From: Raphanus sativus
Lineage: Eukaryota; Streptophyta; Magnoliopsida; Brassicales; Brassicaceae
Direction of reading: 5' to 3'
Assembly (NCBI RefSeq): GCF_000801105.2
Contig: NC_079516.1
Span: 17,514,998-17,578,997 of the forward strand
DNA length: 64,000 nucleotides
In this document: in pieces, positions 34,396 through 44,657 of the stretch
Numbering within the stretch: the first letter of the stretch is position 1
Layout of the letters: each line of letters starts with the position of its first letter
Made by a program: the position numbers and the translations under genes
Notes under the pieces: generated by a model
The model's input: the letters and a program-made list of their open reading frames with translations, nothing else
Told to the model about the DNA's origin: nothing
The model's database searches: none

Positions 34396-36866
34396 TTAGA
34401 CCTGAATTTTGGGATATAAAGTTGGAGTCAGCCTAGGTTTCGCACATGCAAGTAGAGGTTTGGCCATGAACAAGTTAGTATCCCCCGGAACAAGCTCGAC
34501 TTGACTTGTATCATAAGGGAGGGTCCATTCGAATCCCTGGAGAAGCCTGGCTAGCAACATTATAGTCATAGATGTCCCAATTTTAGTACCTGCGCAGCCA
34601 CGTCGACCAGTGCTGAATATTACGAACCGCATCTCAGGCTCCATCAAAGTCACGTCCATTGAGTTTCCAACATGGCCAGCAAGGTGGCGCTCTGGCTTGA
34701 ATACGTTAGACTCGTCCCATATATTAGGATTGCGACCAAGCCCTAGACGGCTCACAAGAATTTGACTACCTATTATTGCAAGAAGATTAATCAAACACGT
34801 CATATAATGTTCGCCTACATCCAGTTGGAGTACTATATATATTTCATTTAATGATTTAATGCTCGACTATATTTTTCGGAACTTAATATCAACTAGATTT
34901 TTCGGAATATTTTACGATGAAAAATTTCACTAATAACTTAACAAATATTTTGGTAATTTTTAAAGAGTGTGTATTTAAAACATTTTTGCATTTAAATTCG
35001 TGTTTTTAAATTCAACCCGATTGTGATTATACCGATTAATCCGAAGATCTGACAATTCAATTTAGATTTTTAAAATATTCATATTAAAAAATCACTAAAA
35101 CCCGAGACTAACCGATCGAACTGATGGATGACCGATATGTAATCTAATTGGATTTAAATTGTAATAGTTTCATAATTTGTACTCTTATAATCCAAATTTT
35201 AAATTTCATTATTTTGCAATTTATGAAATTATAACGTTTCTACAAAATTTTAAAGAGAAAATGATATATATATAAAATAACTAAGATTAATTATTGTATT
35301 GTTTGGAAACATTGATAGTAGTATAAAAAATATATTGTTTGGAAACATTGATAGTAGTATAAAAAAATAAGTATATTGTTTGGAAATATGGATAGTAGTA
35401 TAAAGAAAGGAACATTAGTGATTTAATGTAGGTTTAACTATAAAGTATAAATGTGTATTTAATTTAAAAACTTATAAAATAAATGTTAGGTCCAACAGAA
35501 TATTTCTGTTTTAATAAGATAGATGGATAACGTTAAACAGAGCTCATGTACTCGTCGTCCTTTTTGTCTTAATTGGATAACGAAACGATTATACTACTTT
35601 CTTCTTTTGAGAAACTACTCTTTTTGTCTTTTTCTTATCTAAACTAAATGAACATATATAGCAGCAGGAACATATGTCAGATTGCATTTTCAAATGTTTC
35701 CTTCTTCACATACTAGATTATTGCCCATGTACGTTACTTACCTGCTAAAGTATGTCATACCAAATTACGTCACAAATTAATTGGTCTGATTAATCAATGA
35801 TTAATTCATTTTATTTGAAATTTTATTTATAGTTTCTATTTGTATAAAAGACTATTATTAAAATAAATAAATATTTGTAATTAAACTGATATGTCAAGTA
35901 TATATAGTTTGTACCTTGTACCGCTTATGAATGGCACAAGACAAGTTGATGTCAAAATAGTGTTCTTAATTATATATACTGATATATTGCTAAATTATTT
36001 TTTTCAAGATATCATAATAATTGAGTATTCTGAGATTAAAGCCAATTTTGACTCATCATCGTAAACATAACCGTATACAGGTTATATATATGTTTTTTGT
36101 CAACATATGATCATTAAGACCCAAAAATATACAGGTTATAAATTAAAAAAATAACTATACAGGATCTAGAAAATAAACTTAATGTGAAAAACAATATACG
36201 TATATCAATATAATTTATCAAATTAAATTAAATTAAATTAAAATATCTAAAATATTTTTTTCACTTTTTTGAAAATAGAGTTAAATAAAAAAGAAACCAA
36301 TTTTCATATTGTTAAATTTTCTTTTAAGTAAAACCGTAAAATTATACTGCACATCACAATTTTATTATAATTTTTAGTTTTAATTTAAATATCAAAATAA
36401 ATATAAACTTAATAAAAATAATTGGTAAACTAAACTTTAGTAAAATATAAATTTTATTTTGGAAATTATAATATTAAAAGGGGAAAATAAAATCTTCTCT
36501 ATTAGGTAGCAAAAATAATAAAAAAATATCTTATAAAAAGATAATTAAACTATAAGAAAGTGTGTTAGAGAAAAATTGACAATTTTTAAACTATCATTAT
36601 TATTTTTAAACTATTTTAATTTTTAAATATTTAATATTTTTATTCATTTATCTACGTGACACTTTGATTAGTTATGAAGGAGTATGATAAATTTAAAGAT
36701 TCACTTTAAAAGGTGATCCTAAGTTTTGTCCATGGTTTACAATCCCGAACTTAAGCTGTATGATACTATTAACTTTTAAAACCAAAAAAGGTTGATTACT
36801 TCTATACGTATTTATATTTTATTATATTTGTACAAAATATTTATTTTACTGGTTTCTTCTAACCAC

Positions 36867-36918
<52 letters not shown>

Positions 36919-38239
36919 GAATGATTTTACCTTTTTTTTTTTTTTTTTTTGAATGATTTTACCTTTGGGAATGAAATAACCAGCAAGTGTAGTATCCTGT
37001 CGGGCTCCATGAGGAGGCATGAAGGCATTAGCAGGGTGAAGCCGGAAAGATTCTCTACTACAAGCTTTGATGTAGTTGAGTTGTGGTATGTCTGATTCTT
37101 GCACGAGTCTGTTTTTGCCAACTACCACGTCCAATTCATTAGTGGCTTTCTCAAGAATCTCAGGATTATTCAACATCTCTGCGATCGTCCACTCCACGTT
37201 GTTCATCGTATTGTCAATTGTTGCAACATTGATATCCTAAATATGGGAAGATGTATGCGTAAAACATTAAACCCTAATCAATGTTTTGTCACAATTGGAT
37301 AGTTACCTTGCACTGAGCCCTAATCTCATCAAATGTGAACAAAGGCATTCCTTGGTCATCTTTTAGCGTGATGAGAATATCGAGCCAATCTTCTTCCTTC
37401 TCTTTTCCACCTTTCTTCCTCCACAGATTCATTCTCTCGTGGATGATTGGGTCGTTGCATCTGTTGAGGATATCAACCGCTTCTCTGACCTCTGCCTCCT
37501 CGTTATCGATGTTCCACCCTCTAAGAAAAGGTATGTAATTCGTTACATTAAAGCTGAAAAGACAATCTAGAGCTCGGTAAATTGCGTCCATATGCTCTTT
37601 CTCTTTTGGCCCGAGACCTCCGTCCTCAGCCGCTACATCAAAATGTCTCTGGCCAAACATCATCCTCATCATCACAGCATGGCAATACGTTAAGGCAACA
37701 TCTCTCACGTTTATGGACCCTTGTCGGGGTAGATTGAAAACATACGTGACGATATTATCCGCTTCTAGGGTTCTATCACTGAATGTTTTGTTCAATGTTG
37801 TCGGAGACATTAGTTTTGTGGTCATCATTTTCTTCATCAGCTTCCATCTCTCTCCGTAGGAAGAGAAAGCAACTTCTTTGTAGCCATGGCTAACGAGATT
37901 GCTCGAGTACGACTCTGTTCTGTCTGCAAGAGCCTCGTCTTTTTCTCTAAGCACTTCTCGGGCGATCTCGCTTGAGGTTACGGTGATGACATGGACGCGA
38001 GCGAAGCGGAAGCAAGCTATCTCCGTTTGCATGTTCTCCATGCAACGGTGGATCCACACGTGAACCGGTCGGTTCATGATCATATGGAACAAGTTCCCTA
38101 TAATCGGCCATCCTCGTGGGCCCGAAGGAAGCTGGCCTTTTGGTTTCTTGGATCTCAAGGAAATCATAGCGAGAACCAAGACCAACAACACAACAAATGT
38201 GAAACTAGAATAAGATGGGTTCATGGTACTCATGCTCAT
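34396..38239 (-). CDS. CYP79-like cytochrome P450, copy 2
   Basis: Duplicate of the gene at 4429-6799, same strand and exon structure. Minus-strand exons are 38239-37307, 37236-36963 and 34769-34396, all GT-AG, giving an open 526-residue protein. Exon lengths 2 and 3 are identical to copy 1 (274 and 374 bp) and exon 1 is one codon shorter. The haem loop is the canonical CYP79 STGRRGC (Cys461), and exon 1 ends AQCK as in other CYP79s. However, the I-helix reads DNT (319-321) where CYP79s and copy 1 have DNP. Predicted product and location as for copy 1: an endoplasmic-reticulum aldoxime-forming enzyme, substrate unknown. Intron 2 is 2.19 kb, three times that of copy 1. Confidence 0.85.
35298..35408. 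repeat. Three tandem units in CYP79 copy 2 intron 2
   Basis: Three copies of about 36-40 bp built on ATTGTTTGGAAACATTGATA and GTAGTATAAA. They are absent from the intron of copy 1. Confidence 0.85.
35714..36815 (-). mobile_element. About 1.1-kb insertion in CYP79 copy 2 intron 2, possibly a Helitron
   Basis: Intron blocks ending at about 35713 and resuming at about 36816 are contiguous in copy 1 (around 5385), so this segment is an insertion or was lost from copy 1. Its left edge reads A then CTAG, as expected for the 3' end of a minus-strand Helitron, but no clean hairpin is visible and the right end is unclear. Confidence 0.45.
36866..36916. repeat. (AAT)n microsatellite in CYP79 copy 2 intron 2
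   Basis: About 17 AAT units at the same intron position as the (AT)n run of copy 1, followed by a T run at 36932-36950. Confidence 0.95.
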
Positions 38240-38360
38240 GGCTAAACAGTTTGGTATATTGGACTTTTTATTTGGAAGTGTAAAGAGGTTTTACTTTTGA
38301 GCTATTAGTAGTGGATGACTCTTACTACAAGTGAGTAATACGTACGTTTTCCGTACTATC

Positions 38361-38368
38361 TATTTATA
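38361..38368 (-). promoter_or_regulatory. TATA box of CYP79-like copy 2
   Basis: TATAAATA on the minus strand, about 122 bp upstream of the start codon, within flank conserved between the two CYP79 copies. Confidence 0.6.
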
Positions 38369-38533
38369 CATTTCAAGTTTCCGTATAGAACCGTATAAAT
38401 ATTCAGTTTCTGGAAAACTATTATTATCAGTCAAAAACCGGATAAAGATTGACGTAGCTAAGACCGTAGACCGTGATTTCAACACCCTTCCCATTTTTAA
38501 CATCTTTATTTTTTTCTTTTAATATTCCACGTA

Positions 38534-38753
38534 GTTTTTTTTTAACGCTGATTTATTATGATATTACAATTTCCTTGTAATACTTCATTCATCTTTCCAT
38601 AATCTACATAGTTGCCTAATAAATCGCGCTTTCTCTGGGATTTGAAACTTGAATTTGAGATAATCTGCAATAAATTACATAGTCTGAGAATCGAACCCCA
38701 GACATGGGTGTAAAAGCCTTTAAACCTTAACCATTAGGCTACGATGCTTCCAC
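38534..38753 (-). mobile_element. tRNA-derived SINE
   Basis: On the minus strand a tRNA-like head begins at 38753, with a box A-like TAGCCTAATGG (38731-38741) and a box B-like GGTTCGATTCTC (38686-38697). The body ends in an A run (T run at 38535-38543 on the plus strand). It is related in head sequence to the SINE at 59228-59535. Confidence 0.75.
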
Positions 38754-38793
38754 AATTTTCTTTTTTTCTTTCAATTCATTTATTTAATACCCA

Positions 38794-38818
38794 CTAGGTA
38801 ATAACCTGCGTCTTGCAC
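38794..38818 (-). mobile_element. Helitron-like 3' terminus
   Basis: The minus strand reads a short imperfect hairpin, then CTAG followed by T. A matching 5' end was not found to the right. Confidence 0.4.
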
Positions 38819-39463
38819 AGAATGTAATTATCAGTTGCTTTATTTTTAACAAAGAGACACTAAATCTAATCTATATAATTTGGATATCGATTCGGTTTTA
38901 CGTTATTTTTTGGTTTTTTTTAATCTTTTAAAATATAATTATCATTCTAAATCAATATTTATTTTAGTTTGTTCGTTTAAAATGTTTATTTTTTTTTGTA
39001 TTTTTCTGGTGATAACCAAAAATTACTATTATTTGTTTGTCTTTATGTTATGATTTTTAGATAGTCGTAATGTCGAATCAATGGTTTCATATTATAGTTT
39101 CTAAACGGATAATAGTTAAAAATAGGAAAATAAAAATATTAATACAAATTATTTCACTACAATTTGGTCGATAGTGAAAGACGCATTAAGAAAAAAGAAT
39201 ATTTCAATTTCCAAAAAAATTAGATAGTTGTGGTGAATATTTAGTTATTAAGTGCTTACGTCAATGTGCACATGTATGTGTACATAAAAGTATATAAAGA
39301 CGGTTGATAAATATATAAAATACTGTTAATTAATACTAAATGATACTTTTATCCAAAATAACAAATAAAAGATAAAAACATTTAACCTAAAACAAATAAA
39401 AATAAAATAGGTCTAGATATTAGTGAGTTTTTACATATAAAAAAATCAAATTGTATCCGTAAA

Positions 39464-39980
39464 TAGGGGGTGGGAACATATCGAATATTTAGGTATTTGG
39501 AGGCATTCATGTCTATTCGATCTGTATCCACCCAGACATTCGATGTCTCGGATAACCAAAGTTTTTAGTTTAAAGCATATCCAATTTGATCCGTAAATAA
39601 AATGAAAAAATAAATAAATGAAAATATAATAATAATAATAATATTTTATTACAAAATAAACATTATTTAAAATTTTAAATTCTAATACCTAATATAATAA
39701 ATTTAATACATAAAATATTAGAAAACTTATTTAAATATTTTTATATATAACTTATATATACATATAATTCTTTAAATATATGTGTATATATATATACATA
39801 TAACAGATTGAATTGGATATTCCGTCTTAAAAATATTGCTATCTACGATTTGTTTTTTTTTAAGGTTATTGCATTTTAGTATTTGATTTGTTTCGTAGAG
39901 TTACAGATATCTAAATTTTTTGGTTCAAATAAAAATGGATAACTAATCTAATCAATTTATGAATATTTTGCCCAGCTTTA
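39464..39980. mobile_element. Non-autonomous hAT-type element (517 bp)
   Basis: Perfect 8-bp duplication TCCGTAAA (39456-39463 and 39981-39988). Ends TAGGGGGTGGGAAC and, on the reverse strand, TAAAGCTGGGCAAA. AT-rich interior, no coding capacity. Confidence 0.8.
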
Positions 39981-39988
39981 TCCGTAAA

Positions 39989-40297
39989 CAATAAAAATAT
40001 ATAATTTGTCCTTTAATTCGTTGTCTGTTTTGATTGAAACAAAAAAAAATTGGATAACATGAGTTTTATTAGAACTATGCATGTGAATTTATATTGAAAA
40101 AAATATATAGTATGAACACATTTATGTAGATTTTGTAAGAAACTCTCTCCAAGTGACACATGTATGATATTTTATTCTCATTTTATTCTAAGCCTATACA
40201 ATGGTTTGTTTACAAAAATCAATACCCTACCCCACAAATTTTATTTCATATTTTTGTTTCTTACAACATAACAATTACATATTAACAATTAACTTAA
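39989..40297. other. AT-rich intergenic
   Basis: Nothing recognised. Confidence 0.6.
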
Positions 40298-40425
40298 AAA
40301 CTAAAAGGTTAAACGATCTATTTTTTCCCGAAAAGTATGATATAACATCAGATCTCCACCGAAGTATGATCTCGTGCTAAATTTCTCCGAATTAAAAATT
40401 TCAAATCTATTTATCCACGAATTAA

Positions 40426-41182
40426 CACTACAAGAGAAAAGTTTTTTTTCAGCGGTCAAAAAATGCTATCTAACAATACTATAGTGTTTTAACAAGCGAT
40501 GTATCATCGTCCGTAATAGTAGATCAGAATTTAAATAGCGTTTTTTGTACTGGTATCGTATTGTAATATACCATAGCGCTGTTTTTTGTATGCAATTAAA
40601 TATTCTTTAATAACGTTTAAATTTTGTTATTATTTACATTATTAAAAATAAATATTTATAAAAAATTAAAATATAAATCGAAATTGAACTTATGATTACA
40701 TTTTATTTTAAATCAAAATTTATTTATAAATTATAAAGTTGTATTACAAAAGACTAAACCAATTTTTTTGTTTATATTTAAAATTTTGAGTTTGGAATAA
40801 ATGTATGAATATAGGGTTTAAGATTTGAGATAAATTTTTGAAAAAGATTAATTTTTAGTTTATATCTAACATTTGAAGTTAAATTTATCATTTCATGTTA
40901 AAATAGAGTTTAAAGTTTGTATTTAGAGTTTAAGGTTTAAGAACTTGTTTTAGGGTTTAGTGTTTCAAAAACCAAACATAGCGTTTTTAATCATGCTTTG
41001 CTATTAAACTTAAGTGTGACATATAAAACCATATGTTATCATAGTGTTTTCAAATATACCACTCTATCATAGCGTTTCCAAATATATAAAACGCTATCTA
41101 AAACTAACATGTATATCAAACATAGCACAATCGTAAAAAACGCTATTTTGGTTTCCTATTAAACCCTATTTTTCTTGTAGTG
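40426..41182. mobile_element. Non-autonomous CACTA (En/Spm) element
   Basis: Begins CACTACAAGAGAAAAG and ends TTTTTCTTGTAGTG, the canonical CACTA inverted ends. A 3-bp duplication TAA lies on each side (40423-40425, 41183-41185). Subterminal words of the CATAGCGTTTT / AAACGCTAT type recur many times, as expected for CACTA transposase sites. At 757 bp it encodes nothing. Confidence 0.92.
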
Positions 41183-41300
41183 TAAAATTTTTAGATTTAT
41201 TTCTCCCTAAATTAATAATCAAAAACTTATTTATCCATTGATATTGGTTTAAACTGGTTTAATGTTAACCAAATAATTTTAAATCAATTAAACCAAACAA

Positions 41301-41699
41301 AAACCAATCGAGTAACAAGAAAATTTGCCCAGATTCGATTTCCGACTCAATTTCATCGAGACGTCGTCTAACTTCTCGGATTGACATAAAAACCATCGGA
41401 TTCAACATGTGATTCATGGCTCCAAACTCAGTAGCAATGACAATGAAGAAACCATATAACTTCTCTTTACTAACGGCTCAGATCTATCAGCCTAAAAAAA
41501 TTCTCATAGTTTCTCCTTCTCAAAACTTCCAGAGTCTTATGTTGTCTCTCATAGCCCTTCACTTCAGTCAGAAAGTGAACAGCTCTCTCATCCAAGCACA
41601 TAAACGAAGAAGATCTCAAAAGCACAGGAAAACAAAAGTAATTTATCATGATTACCCAGCCGACGTCTCTTAAGGTCAGTTTTTTGTTACTCAAATTGG
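41301..41699. other. Internal segment of the Mutator-like element, possible captured sequence
   Basis: About 400 bp between the arms is GC-richer than its surroundings and open in both directions (85 codons at 41416-41673 plus, 74 codons at 41470-41694 minus). The composition suggests captured exon sequence, as in Pack-MULEs. I do not recognise the parent gene, and neither frame shows a known domain. Confidence 0.4.
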
Positions 41700-41938
41700 T
41701 ATTTTTTGGTTTAATTAATTTAAAGTTATTTGGTTAACATTAAACAAGTTTAAACCAAGATCAATGGGTAAATAAGTTTTCCATTATTAATTTGGGGAGA
41801 AATAAATCTAAAACTTTTAATTCGTGGATAAACAGATTTGAAACTTTTAATCCGGAGAGATCTAGCACGAGGTCATACTTCGATGAGGATTTGATGCTAT
41901 ATTCTCGTGGTGAAATAGATAGTTTATCCAAATTAAAA

Positions 41939-42659
41939 TAACATAACTTTTAATAATTGATAATTGTTGGGATTTTGGAAGTAAAAAGAAAATTAGAAGA
42001 ATTTTGAGTGTTAAAGAATTATTATCAGGATCTATTTAACAAAAAAAAAAATTAAACACTAAAATAGTTGATTATAGTGAAAATGATGTTTTTCCAGTGT
42101 CCAAATGAAATGAGGGTGGTCTCTATTTATAGAGAAAAAATATCTAAAATTTTGATATAATTTTTATTTTAAGAAAAAAGTTTTATTATATAAAGTTGCG
42201 TTTTAATTATTAGGTGGGGATAAAAATCTAAAGTAATCTACACAACCAATTAGAACACAACATTTAAATCTTATCCATATTTAAAAAATAAAAAAGGAAT
42301 CGTGGTACTCCGCACGCGTGTACACACGCTTTAAATATTCTGGCCAACCATAGAGTGAGATTTGGCTGCGTGGACCACAATTTGTTTTTCAGCCATTGAA
42401 ACTGCATGAATTTCAACTGTTGAAAGTGTGTTTCAACACTCCTATTGTGGGTGGTCTAACTATTGGCAGTTAAAGATTGACGTAGCTAACTATTATTCTG
42501 TTCGTAAACTATTTTTAGGTCTGTCATATTTATAGAGCTGTGCGAGCATTATGATTGCCATAAGTGAATCATAAAAATTTCAATAATAAAATTAATAATA
42601 TGTATTACAATAGAGAAAACATATAATTTACTATGTCTTTATCATCTCTATTTTCCCAG
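41939..42659. other. Intergenic, AT-rich
   Basis: No gene. At 42471-42489 the 19-bp string TAAAGATTGACGTAGCTAA recurs and continues like the upstream flank of CYP79 copy 1, so host sequence seems to resume here. A GC-richer piece just before it (42300-42470) ends in GGGTGGTCTAAC and looks like a mobile-element end. Confidence 0.5.
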
Positions 42660-44090
42660 TTCTAAATGGAGTAGCTATTACTTATCTTTGAGGTGTATAT
42701 AACTTTATATCTTTTAAAGGTGGATGAACTGATTTAATATTTTCTCCATTAGTTATTTCCCATATATTATACAAAGTTGGACTAGTATTAATTGATTCAT
42801 TTTTGTAAGGGTAATCTGTTTCATTTTCTTGGGAATATGTTTCAAACCATGTAAAGAATTGAATATTAGTTTTTATATTATTCATATGATCATACCAATT
42901 TTCTCGATAGCTAATAGTTGTTTCTTTAGTATTAAATGTTTTAAAATACCATTGTCTTTTATCTGTATTCTTATGAGATAAAAATTCTTCTTTAAAATGT
43001 TGTCTATCAATTTCAAATTTTTTTAAATAACATTTACAGATTTAAAGTCTCAAGGTGTTTGAGAAGTGGGAAAATTAGATTCTACTTCAGATTTTTGAAT
43101 AGGTTAAGCAATAGGTGGTTGCAAATTAATTGGAATTTTTTTTCTGGATTCCTAATTAATTTGTTTTCTACACTTTCATCTGATTGAGTATTAGCCATAC
43201 CAGAAAAGGAAGATCCTGGGTAAAAGGAACTGATTTTTTTTAATAAGGATGGTTCTCTAAAGGATCCAAATTTTAGTAGTTCAGTTATACTAGTGATAGT
43301 TTTTTGTTCAAAATTTCTTGGTGGTTGGGTAATATCAATTATCCATTGGTCATGAATACTATTTTCTGTCCATTTTAGTTGCTTAGGAGTGTAAGTAGAT
43401 GTGGGAGTATCTTTACTATAAACAGCTAATATTGTTGTTTCTCCTTTATCGTTTTGTAATAAACATCTAAGATTAAATTCTGATGTAGATTGCTTAAAGT
43501 ATATTCTATATAACAATAGATAGCCATGTCTTTCTTGTTGAAATTTAATTTCAGATAGGTGTACATTTAAACTAATGTATTAAATATTATTGGATTATGT
43601 AGATTTACTTTAAAATTCATAGCGCAATTAAAACATACAGCTCCGTTACATAAGTTTGCTTGTACAGCTCCTAAGAATGAATTCAAAATTTAATAGAATT
43701 TCATCCCTTAATAACATAAGTATTGGATAATCAATCCCTGTCCTAGACAAAGGTTTGATTGTTATTTGTATTAATCCGAAATGAATACTGTTAAAGTTTT
43801 TTCTTCTATATATACTTGTCCAAAGCAATAGAAGATAATGATTTAATTTCTTCAAATTCGTTTTGTAATGATATAGTTTGTTCATGTTCTTTAATAGAAT
43901 ATGCAGTTTTAAAATCAAAATTTTCTATTTGATATATATTTTCTGGACTAAATTGGGGTAGTTAATCATGCGATATTTCTTGATTAAATGTTGTGATTTT
44001 TGACATAATTTCTCTTAAATTATTTGTCTTTTGAGACGAAGAAGAAGATGCATGTTTTAATTTAAACCATTTCCTACCTGAAGATGCCAT
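42660..44090 (-). pseudogene. Decayed pararetrovirus-like movement-protein region
   Basis: A minus-strand coding relic starts with an ATG at 44090 and is broken by stops and frameshifts into at least three pieces (43918-43646, 43516-43082, 42885-42682). The middle part has the general pattern of the 30K/Caulimoviridae movement-protein domain: a hydrophobic beta-rich core with a GID-type turn, then an LGAV-type segment and a conserved F..AM block. It resembles the first frame of endogenous plant pararetroviruses. No coat protein, protease or reverse transcriptase follows. Clearly non-functional. Identification is by motif pattern only. Confidence 0.5.
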
Positions 44091-44349
44091 GTTTAAATTA
44101 TACTATAACTCAAATTTAAATACAAACTAATCGACTCTTAACAGGGACAGAATGATGGCTTACTAACGGACTCACTGTCTTTAGGATTTACACCTAGGTT
44201 GACAACACAACCGGCAAGATTCTGATAGTTTGATTTTCACAAGAAAAAGTATAGTTTAAACATATAATTTTTAATTTTGAAAATTTTAATTAATAATTTT
44301 CACTTTATTTACTGGAAATTAAGTACTTATAATCGGCAAAAAATTGAAA

Positions 44350-44362
44350 GGCTCTGACACCA
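44350..44362 (-). other. tRNA-iMet-type primer-binding site
   Basis: The minus strand reads TGGTGTCAGAGCC, one base different from the initiator-Met tRNA complement TGGTATCAGAGCC used by pararetroviruses and many LTR elements. It lies about 260 bp upstream of the movement-protein-like ATG, a plausible leader. Confidence 0.65.
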
Positions 44363-44370
44363 TTTACTTT

Positions 44371-44657
44371 GTAAAACCCAGGTTATGATCTTATATTTAT
44401 AATTTAAGAATATTCAAGAAATTATTATATTTATAATTTAAGAACATACAAGAGATCGTATAGTGTAAATTATTAAATTTAAATGCTGAAATGAAATTGT
44501 AAACAATATTTGAATTAAAACTTACTTTTATTGATTTCATTTGAAATACAAGTTTTAAATACACAAGTGAAAAATACAACAGAAAGATAAAAATATTTAG
44601 AGTTTGTAGTGCAAGGAATTTTAGAGAAGTCTCGCTCAAATTCACTTTGCCTTTTAC
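44371..44657 (-). repeat. LTR-like or pararetroviral promoter region upstream of the primer site
   Basis: Bounded on the plus strand by TGTAAAA and TTTTACA (7-bp inverted ends, TG...CA), with an AATAAA on the minus strand near 44528 and a 34-bp tandem pair at 44391-44458. It could be a 287-bp LTR, or simply the intergenic region of a circular pararetrovirus. No second copy is seen on the left side of the relic. Confidence 0.35.

Larger units (their letters stand above)
38369..39455. other. Intergenic with SINE and Helitron-like end
   Basis: No gene. Homology to the upstream flank of CYP79 copy 1 ends at 38461 after TAAAGATTGACGTAGCTAA, a 19-bp string that recurs at 42471. It then holds a SINE (38534-38753), a Helitron-like end (38794-38818) and AT-rich DNA. 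Confidence 0.6.
40307..41929. mobile_element. Mutator-like element with long inverted repeats
   Basis: Two arms of about 230 bp are inverted copies: 40307-40425 plus 41186 to about 41300 on the left, and about 41700-41929 on the right. Shared blocks include GAAGTATGAYCTCGTGCTA and GGTTTAAAC.GGTTTAATGT. Near-perfect 9-bp flanks AAACTAAAA and AAATTAAAA (40298-40306, 41930-41938) fit a Mutator target duplication. No transposase is present. The left arm is interrupted by a CACTA element. Confidence 0.75.

Noticed and set aside
35298..35408. Possible regulatory array in CYP79 copy 2 intron
   Set aside because: Three short tandem units without known binding motifs; kept only as a repeat.
38686..38741. 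Possible tRNA gene (box A and box B present)
   Set aside because: No complete acceptor stem or cloverleaf; A-rich tail and similarity to the 59228 element identify it as a tRNA-derived SINE.
44397..44645. 82-codon minus-strand frame next to the primer site
   Set aside because: AT-rich, Phe/Leu/Asn-heavy translation lying in the LTR-like or promoter region; not a credible protein.
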